A DNA stretch of 64,000 nucleotides from Chitinophaga sp. Cy-1792 (GCF_011752935.1 NZ_VWWO01000003.1:310001-374000); one strand, 5' to 3'. Shown: positions 26,429 to 35,206, counted from the first letter of the stretch. Numbers and translations are program-made. Notes: generated by a model not told the origin, from the sequence alone.

Positions 26429-29386
26429 TTAGGAAATAGGTTGGTCTTCAAAATATCCGATTTTTCTCATCTTACTGATTTCCAGTGTTATAACTTGATA
26501 ATCATCTACTACTTTTCCCTGTAAAATGTAAAATCCCCCTTTCTGGAATGGATATCTTCTCAGGCTATCAGGAAAATGAACGGTATCCACAAACGCATCG
26601 TCCGCATCCAGGAAAGTGCCAAAACACATTGGCTCTCCCTTGGATGTTCTCAACATCTTCATCGTCACATAATAACCTAACACCAGCACCTCCTTACCCA
26701 CAAATTTATGGAAGTCACGGGCATGGATATAGGAGTCCTGGTTATGCTGCAGTACCTTAAACGGCGATTGCAGCGGAAAGCCCAGCAGGTCTATCTCATC
26801 AAAGGCATCTTCATGTGCATGGTACGCCAGCGAAGGCAGGGTACAATCTACCGGCGCGGGTTTGAATAAAGGCATGTGATGGATATTTTTGACCTCCTTC
26901 GATTTTACAAGCAAACTTCCTTTCCAGAATAATTCCTTTTTGGTAGATCCTGTAAAATTAAAACAGCCTATCCTGATCAGTAATTCCAGTTGCTCAGGGC
27001 CAGGCCCGATGCGGCTTACAAAATCGTCCAGGTCTGCAAACAGGCCATACTGCGCTCTTTCATTCAAGATACGCTCTGCAAGTCCCTGTTCAAGCCCTTC
27101 TATATGTATCAACCCTACGTGTACATCCATGTTTTTTATGTTAGTGAGATAATCACTGTGGTTGATACAGGGAGCGTGCAAAGTGATGCCTGTCAGCTTC
27201 AGCTGAGTGAAATACAATTCCCTGCTGTAAAAGCCGCCGAAATTGTTAATAACGGCTACCATAAATTCGGCAGGGTAGTAGGTTTTAAGATATAAGCTCT
27301 GATAGCTTTCCACGGCAAAACTGGCAGAATGGGCTTTGGAAAAGGAGTAATTGGCAAAACTGGCTATCTGTCTCCATATCTCTTCGCTCACATCTCTTGG
27401 CCGGCCTAAGCGTTCGCAATTATTAAAAAATCGCTCCTGTATCTTTTCCAGGTCTCTCAGTCCCCTGTATTTCCCTGCCATGGCCCTCCGCAGCATGTCT
27501 GCATCTGCCAGCTCCATATCGGCAAACTTATGTGCTACCTTAATCACATCTTCCTGGTATACCATGATACCAAAGGTTTCGTGCAACAGCTCTTCAATAA
27601 TAGGGTGCAGGTATACCACATTTTTAGGGTTATTATACCGATCAATATATTGTTTCATCATGCCGGATTGCGCTACACCAGGGCGTATGATAGAACTGGC
27701 CGCTACGAGCGACAAATAATTATCACAACGCAGTTTTGTCAGCAGCTGCCGCATGGCCGGCGATTCTATATAAAAACATCCAATGGTATTCACTGCACGC
27801 AGGTTGGCTTTCACCTTCTCATCTACCATAAAAGCCTTTACATTATGGATGTCCACATCTTCACCATGATTGGCTTTGATCAGGTCAATGGCATCACGGA
27901 TATGCCCAAGGCCCCGCTGACTAAGGATATCAAATTTATACAAACCGATATCTTCTGCCTGGAACATATCCAGCTGTGCGGTGCTGAAGCCCTTAGGCGG
28001 AAAATAGGTTGTGCAGAAATGATGGATCGGTTCATCACTGATCAGCACGCCGCCGGCATGTATACTGAGGTGATTGGGAAATGCTTTTCCCTGGTTTTCC
28101 ATGAGCTGGCAGAAGTGAAGGATCTTGCGCTGTATGCGGTCTTCGTCCAGCTGAATGCTGAAGCCACCACGCAGTATTCTGTCAATTTCTTTCTTCGGCA
28201 AGCCATAGGCTTTGCCCAGCTCGCGTATCATGGCATGGGTCTGAAATGTAGTAACGGTGCCTAATAGCGCGGTATGCTCCTTACCATATTTATCAAAAAT
28301 ATATTGGGTGATCTGGTCTCTGTCTTTCCAGGAAAAATCGATATCGAAATCGGGAGGGGAGCTGCGGTGCTGATTGAGAAAACGTTCGAAATAGAGGTCC
28401 AGCTCAATGGGATCTACATCCGTGATTTTAAGACAATAAGCGACAATGGAATTGGCACCACTGCCGCGTCCTACATAGAAAAATCCCTGTCGCTGTGCAT
28501 AGCTGACAATATCCCAGGTGATCAGAAAATAAGATTCAAAGTTCAGCTGCGCAATTACTTTCAACTCTTTTTCTATACGGGCAGCGGCTTCATCGTTGGT
28601 GCTGCCGTAGCGATAGCACATGCCTTTATACGCCAGGTCCCGCAGTAGTTGCTGGTCTTGTTGTACATCTCCCGTAAAAGTTTTTTTATTTCTGGGTATA
28701 CCCATGGCCATTTCTACGTTGCAGGACTCCATTATTTTCAGCGTGTTTTCCACGATATGCGGATATTGCTCAAAATGGGAGATCAGTTGTGCAGGATGTA
28801 TGAATTTTTCATCCGGGGATGCGGTAGTATGAGATTGTAACTGGGAGATAAGTATGTTTTGATCTACTGCTCTCAGTATCTGGTGCAGCTCATAATGCAG
28901 GTCGTCCTGGAAGGTAACGGGCTGCATGATCACCAGTTTATTTTTGATGGCGAGTGTATCTACACGAAATAATCTGTTGATATTTTTTACGCTCACACCC
29001 ATCAGCTCATTTGCTGCTAATATAAGCGGGTCGCGGGTTCCCCATGGATATATCACATATACGTCTGGCAGGGCAGGAGCCGTTTCCGGGAATGGATCAT
29101 CGGTATGTAGTTTTTCAGAGAGAAAGGCATTGATATGGTACCAGCCGTTTTGATTTTTTGCGAGCAGCAGGTAGGATAGTACGTGCTCGTTTCTGCATTC
29201 CAGTCCCAGTATGGGTTTGATGTCATGTTCCCTGCATGCGTTTACGAAAGTCCATGCGTCGGAGGTGATATTGATATTGGTAAGGGCAAGTGTGGTGATA
29301 CCCATGGCAGAAGCTTGCCGGATAAGGGTATCCACGTGCATGGTGCCGTAGCGCAGACTAAAAAACGATTTGCAGTTAAGGTACAT
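26429..29386 (-). CDS. dnaE2: DnaE-type DNA polymerase III alpha subunit (error-prone DnaE2/ImuC-like)
   Basis: 985-residue C-family polymerase, much shorter than replicative DnaE (about 1,160 or more). The catalytic PDFDIDFSWKDR motif near residue 345 is intact, as is the GRGSGANS segment just before it. The N-terminal PHP domain has lost its metal-binding HxH: the usual LHxHS reads LNCKS at residues 3-7. A helix-hairpin-helix and OB-fold region follows at the C-terminus. It lies 82 bp downstream of dinB, suggesting a damage-tolerance operon; no imuA is present. Named by analogy. Confidence 0.85.
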   Translation of the reverse strand: MYLNCKSFFSLRYGTMHVDTLIRQASAMGITTLALTNINITSDAWTFVNACREHDIKPILGLECRNEHVLSYLLLAKNQNGWYHINAFLSEKLHTDDPFPETAPALPDVYVIYPWGTRDPLILAANELMGVSVKNINRLFRVDTLAIKNKLVIMQPVTFQDDLHYELHQILRAVDQNILISQLQSHTTASPDEKFIHPAQLISHFEQYPHIVENTLKIMESCNVEMAMGIPRNKKTFTGDVQQDQQLLRDLAYKGMCYRYGSTNDEAAARIEKELKVIAQLNFESYFLITWDIVSYAQRQGFFYVGRGSGANSIVAYCLKITDVDPIELDLYFERFLNQHRSSPPDFDIDFSWKDRDQITQYIFDKYGKEHTALLGTVTTFQTHAMIRELGKAYGLPKKEIDRILRGGFSIQLDEDRIQRKILHFCQLMENQGKAFPNHLSIHAGGVLISDEPIHHFCTTYFPPKGFSTAQLDMFQAEDIGLYKFDILSQRGLGHIRDAIDLIKANHGEDVDIHNVKAFMVDEKVKANLRAVNTIGCFYIESPAMRQLLTKLRCDNYLSLVAASSIIRPGVAQSGMMKQYIDRYNNPKNVVYLHPIIEELLHETFGIMVYQEDVIKVAHKFADMELADADMLRRAMAGKYRGLRDLEKIQERFFNNCERLGRPRDVSEEIWRQIASFANYSFSKAHSASFAVESYQSLYLKTYYPAEFMVAVINNFGGFYSRELYFTQLKLTGITLHAPCINHSDYLTNIKNMDVHVGLIHIEGLEQGLAERILNERAQYGLFADLDDFVSRIGPGPEQLELLIRIGCFNFTGSTKKELFWKGSLLVKSKEVKNIHHMPLFKPAPVDCTLPSLAYHAHEDAFDEIDLLGFPLQSPFKVLQHNQDSYIHARDFHKFVGKEVLVLGYYVTMKMLRTSKGEPMCFGTFLDADDAFVDTVHFPDSLRRYPFQKGGFYILQGKVVDDYQVITLEISKMRKIGYFEDQPIS

Positions 29387-29410
29387 GATTGGTTATATAA
29401 AGGATTAGTC

Positions 29411-29460
29411 CCGCCCCTGACATTTTCTGTGTTGTACGGCACAGGATATGGCAGGGGCGG
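29411..29460 (-). terminator. GC-rich hairpin between dinB and dnaE2
   Basis: CCGCCCCTG (29411-29419) pairs with CAGGGGCGG (29452-29460), enclosing an inner CTGTG/CACAG stem. It lacks a clear T-run in the minus direction, so it may be an attenuator or mRNA processing/stability element and not a full terminator. Confidence 0.45.
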
Positions 29461-29468
29461 AACGCGAA

Positions 29469-30680
29469 TTATCTTTTTTGGTAGGGCATAATATCTTTCT
29501 GTTGTGCCAGATGTTTTTTATCTGGTGGCAGTACGTTGGTGCCCTTCATCAGAAACTCCCATCCGAAGCGGTTTTTGATTTGATCTATAGCCTGATATAA
29601 GGCAATCATTTCCTGGCTGTCGTCGAACAGGCTGATCTGGTAATTGCCCTGCACCAGGTGGCTGAAACGCACGCCTATCAGGCGTACCAGTAGCCGGCGG
29701 TCATAGAGTTTTATAAAGAGGTCTTTTACTTTTTCCAGCAGCATATTATCAGTGCAGCAATAGGGGATGGTTTGCTGTTTGCTGACGGTTTCGAAGTCGG
29801 AATACCTGATTTTAACGGTGATGCAGCCGGTAAGTTTATTTTGCTGTCTTAGTTCGAAAGCAATTTTTTCCGTCATGCGTACGAGTTCTGCATGCAGGAA
29901 TTGCATATCGATGGTATCGGCAGAGAATGTATTTTCTGTGGAGATAGATTTTTGTTCGTAATACGGAACCACAGGAGATTCGTCGATACCGTTGGCTTTT
30001 CTCCAGAGGGAGATACCATTTTTTCCCATCCATGCTTCGAGTAGCGGGATGGGTACTTCGCTGAGTGTTTTAACGGTTTCTACGCCACGGCGTTTGAGTT
30101 GGGCGGCGGTTTCCTTGCCTACCATCGGAATTTTTTCCACTTTCAGCGGGGCGAGAAAATTCTTCTCTTCACCGAATAGGATTTCGAGTTGACCGTTGGG
30201 TTTGGCTTCGTCTGTGGCTACTTTAGAAACGAGTTTATTGGAGGCGAGTCCGAAGGAGATGGGCAGCCCTGATTCCTTCATGATTTTTCTTCTCAGTTCA
30301 GTGGTCCATTTGAGGGAGCCGAAGTATTTGTCCATCCCGCTGATATCGATATAAAATTCGTCGATAGATGATTTTTCATACAGAGGGGCTTTGTCAGCGA
30401 TGATGTCTGTTACTTCTCTGGATTTATTGCTGTAGGATTCCATGTCGCCACTACGGACTATGGCGTGTGGACATAGGCGTAGTGCCGTTTTCATGGGCAT
30501 GGCGGAATGGATTCCGTATCGTCTGGCTTCGTAGCTGCATGCGGAAACGACGGCGCGGTCGCTGCTGCCGCCGATCAGCAGTGGTTTGCCTGTGAGGCTG
30601 CTGTCGCGCTGGCATTCAACGGAAACGAAGAAGCAGTCGAGGTCCAGATGGGCAATGGCACGTTGTTGCAACGATATCAT
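29469..30680 (-). CDS. dinB: DNA polymerase IV (Y-family)
   Basis: 403-residue translesion polymerase. Catalytic acidic residues are present in HLDLDCFFVSVE (residues 11-22) and SSIDEFYIDIS near residue 104, so it should be active, unlike the catalytically dead ImuB. The HhH region is near residue 180 (MVGKETAAQLKRRG), and the little-finger domain follows. Its promoter TACCTTTG lies at 30768-30775 (minus strand), and a 17-bp palindrome at 30792-30808 shared with the LexA-like gene covers the upstream part, predicting damage-inducible control. Confidence 0.95.
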   Translation of the reverse strand: MISLQQRAIAHLDLDCFFVSVECQRDSSLTGKPLLIGGSSDRAVVSACSYEARRYGIHSAMPMKTALRLCPHAIVRSGDMESYSNKSREVTDIIADKAPLYEKSSIDEFYIDISGMDKYFGSLKWTTELRRKIMKESGLPISFGLASNKLVSKVATDEAKPNGQLEILFGEEKNFLAPLKVEKIPMVGKETAAQLKRRGVETVKTLSEVPIPLLEAWMGKNGISLWRKANGIDESPVVPYYEQKSISTENTFSADTIDMQFLHAELVRMTEKIAFELRQQNKLTGCITVKIRYSDFETVSKQQTIPYCCTDNMLLEKVKDLFIKLYDRRLLVRLIGVRFSHLVQGNYQISLFDDSQEMIALYQAIDQIKNRFGWEFLMKGTNVLPPDKKHLAQQKDIMPYQKR

Positions 30681-30767
30681 AACAAATGATTTTAGATTAA
30701 ATCGTTGTTTCAGTTAGCAGAGGGGGGTAGTAAGTGAAAGAGTTAACAGACAGATGGTGTGATATTG

Positions 30768-30808
30768 CAAAGGTACTAAAAATATTAGTAATGCTAAAAT
30801 TATTAGTA
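30768..30808 (-). promoter_or_regulatory. dinB promoter with LexA-like operator
   Basis: Minus-strand TACCTTTG at 30768-30775. Upstream lies TGCTAA-AATTA-TTAGTA at 30792-30808, near the -33 position. The same 6-5-6 palindrome occurs at the LexA-like gene (32201-32217). An extra half-site TTAGTA lies at 30785-30790. Confidence 0.6.
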
Positions 30809-30936
30809 AATTATAATTTATCCTGATGGATTTTCGTAATTTTACAACAAGAAAGGCATACGATCTGTAATAGTATAAGCATGTGAGAATGAGGTAAAAG
30901 GGAATTGTGAATATTCATCTTCTAAAGCATGTTTCT

Positions 30937-31596
30937 ATGACAAAAACGGATTATCGAAAAGAGCTCCTTCTCCTGGCACTTTTCTTTGTGCCACTGGCTT
31001 ATCTGGGTATTATCTGGCATACTTTACCGGCAACATTTAATACTGGTCCGAATAACGAACAACAGATACAGACACCGGCAGACTTTTTACTGCTGATGAT
31101 ATTCATATTTTTTACCAATGCATTGATATACGCGTTGTTCCGTTACGTTCCACGAACTGATGGGGTAGCTGTATCCAATGTAAATACAATGGAACATGAA
31201 TATTACAGGGTGCGGTTTATTATCCAGATATTTCTGAGTGCATTTACCTGCCTGATTATATTTATGGTACAACATGGTTATACGCAGGCGATGGAGCGCT
31301 GGGCATTTATAGGAATAGGGCTGGTAATAGGAGGTATAGGATTATACCTGAAAAATCTGAAACCTAACAACTGGGTAGGTATTCGTACACCGTATACACT
31401 GGAAAGTCCGGCGATCTGGAAAGAAACCCACCGTATGGCAAGTATTTTATGGACCTGTACAGGAATCGTTTTTATAGCAGGTGCTTTCTTTATGTCTTTA
31501 ATAACGGGCATATTCGTTATATTTGTTGCAACGTTCATACTGGCAGCGTTACCATATATATACTCGTTCCGGTTATACAACGAAGACAAAGGATAA
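30937..31596 (+). CDS. SdpI-family membrane protein
   Basis: 219 residues from the ATG; a GTG ten codons upstream is the alternative start. Membrane segments occur near residues 12-30, 55-75, 95-115, 125-145, 170-190 and 195-212. A DUF1648-like start and the SdpI signature (NWVGIRTPYTLES, then W..TH) near residue 155 are present. SdpI is the Bacillus immunity protein against the SdpC toxin; most homologues, including this one, lack a toxin gene beside them, so an immunity role is not supported. It diverges from dinB. Confidence 0.8.
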   Translation: MTKTDYRKELLLLALFFVPLAYLGIIWHTLPATFNTGPNNEQQIQTPADFLLLMIFIFFTNALIYALFRYVPRTDGVAVSNVNTMEHEYYRVRFIIQIFLSAFTCLIIFMVQHGYTQAMERWAFIGIGLVIGGIGLYLKNLKPNNWVGIRTPYTLESPAIWKETHRMASILWTCTGIVFIAGAFFMSLITGIFVIFVATFILAALPYIYSFRLYNEDKG

Positions 31597-31621
31597 TTTA
31601 GTGGTCAATACAATAAAAGAA

Positions 31622-31650
31622 AATGGCGGCTCCTGACAAGAGCCGCCATT
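31622..31650. terminator. Bidirectional terminator
   Basis: AATGGCGGCTC/GAGCCGCCATT perfect 11-bp stem with a CTGACAA loop and T-rich sequence after it, between the convergent SdpI-like gene and the small membrane protein gene. Confidence 0.85.
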
Positions 31651-31677
31651 ATTATTTTCAATTAGTTGGTAAGCAGA

Positions 31678-32124
31678 TTATGCCCAGCCACCCTGACCTT
31701 TGGTCATCACCATCGCCACCAGGACGAGGATCACCAACATTGCCAAAGTGTAGAAAGTAAGCGCCAGTTTGTGCTTTTTAGCAGCATCTGTAGCTTTCTT
31801 TACTTTCGATTTACCGATATGCACCAGTGCAATGGCAATAACCGCCATAGTTTCATGCTCTACAGCAAACAGACGAAGTACAGGATCTTTCATGGCAGCA
31901 CCCATATTAGACATAGCCACCTGGGTTTTTGCACTCACGAAATATAAAATAATACCAATCAGTAACTGGATATCACAGGATATCATGAAAAACAGCCCTG
32001 CTTTATTATCAGCGGCAGTGAAAGGAGTTTTTCCGGATACGCCTTTATAAGCACGAATAACGGCCCAGATTCCCGTGAAAATCACTGCCCATCTCACGAT
32101 GGAATGTAAGTGAACAAGTAACAT
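31678..32124 (-). CDS. Small four-helix membrane protein (cytochrome b-like in appearance)
   Basis: 148 residues with hydrophobic segments near residues 8-25, 45-63, 88-102 and 122-142. Histidines at positions 5 and 7 and in the third helix region (AVEHETM, ALVHIG) are spaced as if to bind haem, and homologues are sometimes labelled cytochrome b, but I see no defined family motif. A TATTTTTG promoter element lies on the minus strand at 32151-32158. It diverges from the LexA-like gene. Function unknown. Confidence 0.6.
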   Translation of the reverse strand: MLLVHLHSIVRWAVIFTGIWAVIRAYKGVSGKTPFTAADNKAGLFFMISCDIQLLIGIILYFVSAKTQVAMSNMGAAMKDPVLRLFAVEHETMAVIAIALVHIGKSKVKKATDAAKKHKLALTFYTLAMLVILVLVAMVMTKGQGGWA

Positions 32125-32178
32125 AATTTTGTCGAGTTGATTAATCCGGGCAAAAATAAGCCTTGACTCGCAGATATA

Positions 32179-32217
32179 TTTGGTAAATGATAAAAATATT
32201 TGCTAATTTTGTTAGCA
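32179..32217 (+). promoter_or_regulatory. Promoter and self-operator of the LexA-like gene
   Basis: TTTG (32179-32182), 21-base spacer, TAATTTTG (32204-32211). The palindrome TGCTAA-TTTTG-TTAGCA (32201-32217; arms extend to TTGCTAA/TTAGCAA) contains the -7 element, so the bound repressor would directly block transcription. Confidence 0.65.
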
Positions 32218-32238
32218 AGGTACTAAATTATTTAGGTT

Positions 32239-32991
32239 ATGTCCGTAGTATGCCAGAATTTAAAATATCTGCGTAAGCAAAAAGGCTGGACGCAGCAAGA
32301 ATTTGCCGATAAACTTGGTATCAAACGTTCCCTCCTGGGTGCTTATGAAGAAGAACGTGCAGAACCAAGGACCGAAGTCCTCGAACAGGTCAGCGATATG
32401 TTTCGGGTATCCATTGATGATCTGCTCCGCAGAGATCTGGCTACACAGAAAGAGAGCTACCTGGAAAAGCGCAGACAGCAAAAGCTGGGCAGTGCCAGAC
32501 AATCTATCCAGTTTGTTCCGGTAAAAGCCGCCGCTGGTTACCTGGCAGGTTATAACGATGAAGAGTTTATCGAAGAACTCAACACCTTTACCCTCCCCAT
32601 GATCGGTGCCGGTGATTACAGAGCCTTCGAAATCGCCGGGGATTCCATGCTGCCGGTAGCCTCAGGTTCCGTCATCGTTTGCCATAAAGTAGATGGATGG
32701 GAAGATATTAAAAGCAATGAAACCTATGTAGTCGTTACTGCAAGAGGAGGCATCGTTTTTAAAAGAGTGGAAAAAAACAGCCGCGCCAAATCAAAAATTA
32801 CACTGATATCTGATAACCCCCAGTTCGAACCTTATTCCGTTGAAATGGAAGATATCCTCGAACTCTGGCAGTCCGACGCCGTTATCAGCAAATCCAGCCA
32901 ACAAAGCCGCATGAGCGTTAACCACCTGGCAGATATGGTCACCCGCCTGCAAGATCAGGTAAGTCTGCTCAAAAAGAAAATAAAAGACTAA
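32239..32991 (+). CDS. XRE-S24 LexA-like repressor
   Basis: 250 residues: N-terminal XRE helix-turn-helix (residues 5-60, LRKQKGWTQQEFADKLGI), then a self-cleaving S24 peptidase domain (about 90-210). The catalytic Ser is in GDSMLP near residue 135 and Lys in VFKRV near 174; the likely cleavage site is the Ala-Gly in KAAAGYLAG near residue 98. A coiled-coil tail follows. Domain order is as in LexA and phage CI, but with an XRE instead of a winged-helix domain. Shared palindromes suggest it controls itself and dinB-dnaE2. Confidence 0.9.
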   Translation: MSVVCQNLKYLRKQKGWTQQEFADKLGIKRSLLGAYEEERAEPRTEVLEQVSDMFRVSIDDLLRRDLATQKESYLEKRRQQKLGSARQSIQFVPVKAAAGYLAGYNDEEFIEELNTFTLPMIGAGDYRAFEIAGDSMLPVASGSVIVCHKVDGWEDIKSNETYVVVTARGGIVFKRVEKNSRAKSKITLISDNPQFEPYSVEMEDILELWQSDAVISKSSQQSRMSVNHLADMVTRLQDQVSLLKKKIKD

Positions 32992-32999
32992 TTACAATC

Positions 33000-33023
33000 A
33001 TACGGCAGCCAATCCTGCCGTAT
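33000..33023 (+). terminator. Hairpin after the LexA-like gene
   Basis: Perfect 9-bp stem ATACGGCAG/CTGCCGTAT with a CCAATC loop, 9 bases after the stop codon. No T-run follows, so it is a weak terminator or mRNA end stabiliser. Confidence 0.45.
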
Positions 33024-33032
33024 CATATTCTT

Positions 33033-33383
33033 GGAACAGCCCGATCTCAGTCGGGCATGTTCCGGCTTTCCCTATATCCTCGTTTTCCGGATTTCCTACG
33101 TTTCCGAAAACAGCCCCGCACAGCTGGTTGCCAGATGCTCCCGGTAAGTCAGCAGTTATTGCCGCGACCGTTTAGGCAACCCAGGCTGACGGGCACAGGA
33201 AAACAGGCCACCACGACAAAAGGTCGTAACACCCAACTTACTAATTCAAAAAAATTAGTATTAAGCCTGTTCAGGACCACTCCGGTTATCCCCATTTCCG
33301 GAGCCTTGCCGATCAGGTCCTGACAATGGTACACAAAGGCACGAAGCCTTGTCCCCAACGGCAGTTTTGAGCCTTTGTGTACC
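33033..33383. other. Gene-free structured region with two strong inverted repeats
   Basis: GGAACA-GCCCGA (33033-33044) pairs with TCGGGC-A-TGTTCC (33051-33063) in a 12-bp stem with one bulge. GGTACACAAAGGC (33328-33340) pairs perfectly with GCCTTTGTGTACC (33371-33383). Inside the second, AAGGC (33336-33340) can instead pair with GCCTT (33346-33350), giving mutually exclusive folds. No convincing protein is encoded. It may be an RNA or a cis-regulator of the downstream cupin gene. Confidence 0.35.
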
Positions 33384-33478
33384 CCGGCATATTAAAGGCC
33401 CCGTTTCTTTGGACATTCCCCCGAAAAAGCCTAATTTGTTTCACTCATGCATCGTAGAAACTTATAAACTGCTGCCAG

Positions 33479-33805
33479 ATGGGGTTTCATATTTCAATTG
33501 CCGAAGCACTGCAACAACTGCATAAAAGCGAAAATGATTTCGCAACCATCTTCGAACATGGCTCCATGAGAGGAATCCTCTTCGGACCAGCTGAAATCGA
33601 TGACCAGCAACCTCACCTCCAGGACGAAATTTATATCGTACTCAAAGGCAGCGGCGAATTTACCCTGGAAGAGAAAAAAATTAAATTTGGCCCCGGCGAC
33701 TTTATCTTTGTACCCGCCGGTACCGAACACAGATTCTCGGCATTTACCCCGGATCTGCTACTGTGGGTCGTTTTCTACGGCCAGCAAGGCGGAGAAGGAC
33801 AATAA
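33479..33805 (+). CDS. Cupin domain protein
   Basis: 108-residue single-domain cupin. Motif 1 is imperfect (GSMRGILFGPAEIDDQQPHLQDEIYIVLKGSG, with His, Asp/Glu in metal-ligand places) and motif 2 is PGDFIFVPAGTEHRF, which keeps Pro-Gly and the His ligand. Such small cupins may be metal-dependent dioxygenases, isomerases or sugar binders; nothing here narrows it. ATG at 33479. Lies downstream of the structured region and upstream of rpsU, each with separate promoters. Confidence 0.88.
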   Translation: MGFHISIAEALQQLHKSENDFATIFEHGSMRGILFGPAEIDDQQPHLQDEIYIVLKGSGEFTLEEKKIKFGPGDFIFVPAGTEHRFSAFTPDLLLWVVFYGQQGGEGQ

Positions 33806-33883
33806 ATCCACCTCAACCAGCCCGCAAGTCCCTGCCAGGACACCCTGCGGATATAAAAATTGGTTTTGGACCAGATTTATTCT

Positions 33884-33914
33884 TTTGGATTTTTGAAATA
33901 ATATCTTATCTTTG
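33884..33914 (+). promoter_or_regulatory. rpsU promoter
   Basis: TTTG (33884-33887), 19-base spacer, TATCTTTG (33907-33914); 26 bases before the rpsU start codon. Confidence 0.75.
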
Positions 33915-33940
33915 CGTTCCTAAAAATAAGAGGCAAAATT

Positions 33941-34138
33941 ATGTTGATAATTGATTCTAAAGATTGCGAAAACATAGACAAGGCGCTTAAAAAGTATAAA
34001 AAGAAATTTGAGAAAGCACGTATTCTGTTGCAACTCAGATCACGCCAGTCTTTTACCAAACCATCTGTTAAACGTCGTAACGAAGTGCTGAAAGCGGTTT
34101 ATAAACAACAGTTGGCTTCTGGTAAATTAGAAGATTAA
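33941..34138 (+). CDS. rpsU: 30S ribosomal protein S21
   Basis: 65-residue basic protein bS21 of the small subunit platform, next to the anti-Shine-Dalgarno end of 16S rRNA. The sequence has the family helices (IDKALKKYKKKFEKARIL, then SFTKPSVKRRNEVLKAVYK). In Bacteroidota bS21 takes part in hiding the anti-Shine-Dalgarno sequence, consistent with the lack of Shine-Dalgarno sites in this window. Own promoter upstream; xerC-like gene follows. Confidence 0.96.
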   Translation: MLIIDSKDCENIDKALKKYKKKFEKARILLQLRSRQSFTKPSVKRRNEVLKAVYKQQLASGKLED

Positions 34139-34223
34139 TTTCTAATATCTAGCTGAAAAGCAACTCAAAATATTTGATGATTGTAAGGTTTTTAATAACT
34201 TTACAATCATCAATCTTTTTGCG

Positions 34224-35162
34224 TTGAACGAAGAACTACATGCACTATCCGAGCGTTTCCTTTCCTATCTGGAGCTCGAAAAGCGATACTCAGGACATAC
34301 CTGCACAGCCTATCGCAACGACCTGACCCAATTTTTCGACTACATCACTGCTAATTATGGCCGCACAAGCATTGCGGATATATCGCACGTCATGATACGC
34401 GCCTGGCTGGCCACACTCATGGAAAACGCCATGACAGCCAAAAGCGTAAACCGGAAAATATCTTCCCTTAAATCCTTCTACAAATATAACTTACGCCTGG
34501 GCCTGGTAAAACAGTCGCCCATGATCAAAGTAACCGCACCTAAAATCAATAAACGCCTCCCGGGCTTTATCGACGAAAAAGGTATGCGCGCCCTCGAAGA
34601 AAATGTCAGCCCCGTATCTACTACCAGCATGAACATCTTCTCCGATGACCTCGAAGGAAAAACACACCGGCTCATTTTTGAAGTATTCTATCAGACAGGT
34701 ATCCGTCTGTCTGAATTAATAGGCCTCCAGGAATTTAAGGTAGACAGAGGCAATATGACCATTAAAGTGTTGGGGAAAGGCAATAAAGAGCGGCTGATAC
34801 CAATCAGTGCTGCACTGATGGCACAGATAGAGGAGTATAAAGCCTTGAAACGCAGCTCCCTGGAAGATTTTGAGCCCGGGGTGCTCTTCGTGCATCCATA
34901 TAACGGCCGCCGTTTATATCCTAAATATGTATATCTCACGGTAAGAAAATATCTGACAGAACACCAGATCACTACACTCAAGAAAAAAAGTCCACATATA
35001 CTGCGGCATACCTTTGCCACACATCTTACCAATAACGGTGCAGACCTTAATGCGGTGAAAGAGTTGCTGGGACACTCGTCCCTGGCTGCAACACAGGTGT
35101 ATACGCACAATACAATAGAAAAACTGAAGAAAGTATTTCAACAGGCCCACCCCAAGGCCTGA
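34224..35162 (+). CDS. xerC: Tyrosine recombinase, XerC/XerD type
   Basis: 312-residue site-specific recombinase with N-terminal SAM-like core-binding domain (about 1-95) and catalytic domain (about 110-300). The active-site residues are visible: Arg in TGIRLSEL, Lys in GKGNKERL, His-x-x-Arg in HILRHTFATH, His in LGHSSLAATQ and the nucleophile Tyr in VYTHN. A TTG start at 34224 is required to give the normal N-terminus; no ATG exists before the catalytic region. Chromosome-dimer resolution at dif is the expected role; XerC versus XerD is not resolved. Confidence 0.88.
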   Translation: MNEELHALSERFLSYLELEKRYSGHTCTAYRNDLTQFFDYITANYGRTSIADISHVMIRAWLATLMENAMTAKSVNRKISSLKSFYKYNLRLGLVKQSPMIKVTAPKINKRLPGFIDEKGMRALEENVSPVSTTSMNIFSDDLEGKTHRLIFEVFYQTGIRLSELIGLQEFKVDRGNMTIKVLGKGNKERLIPISAALMAQIEEYKALKRSSLEDFEPGVLFVHPYNGRRLYPKYVYLTVRKYLTEHQITTLKKKSPHILRHTFATHLTNNGADLNAVKELLGHSSLAATQVYTHNTIEKLKKVFQQAHPKA

Positions 35163-35174
35163 TGGCAAAAGAAT

Positions 35175-35206
35175 AAAGGCAGGTCCAGGCCTGCCTTTTA
35201 TATTTG
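35175..35206 (+). terminator. Terminator after the recombinase gene
   Basis: AAAGGCAGG/CCTGCCTTT stem with a 6-nt loop and a following T-rich run; lies between convergent genes. Confidence 0.8.

Noticed and set aside
33057..33323. 88-codon open frame in the structured region before the cupin gene
   Set aside because: Composition is unlike the coding genes around it and it runs through a strong hairpin; no family or start signal.
34224..35162. Recombinase gene as mark of a mobile element or integron
   Set aside because: It is a housekeeping XerC/D-type gene between rpsU and hpf, with no att-like direct repeats or cargo genes nearby.
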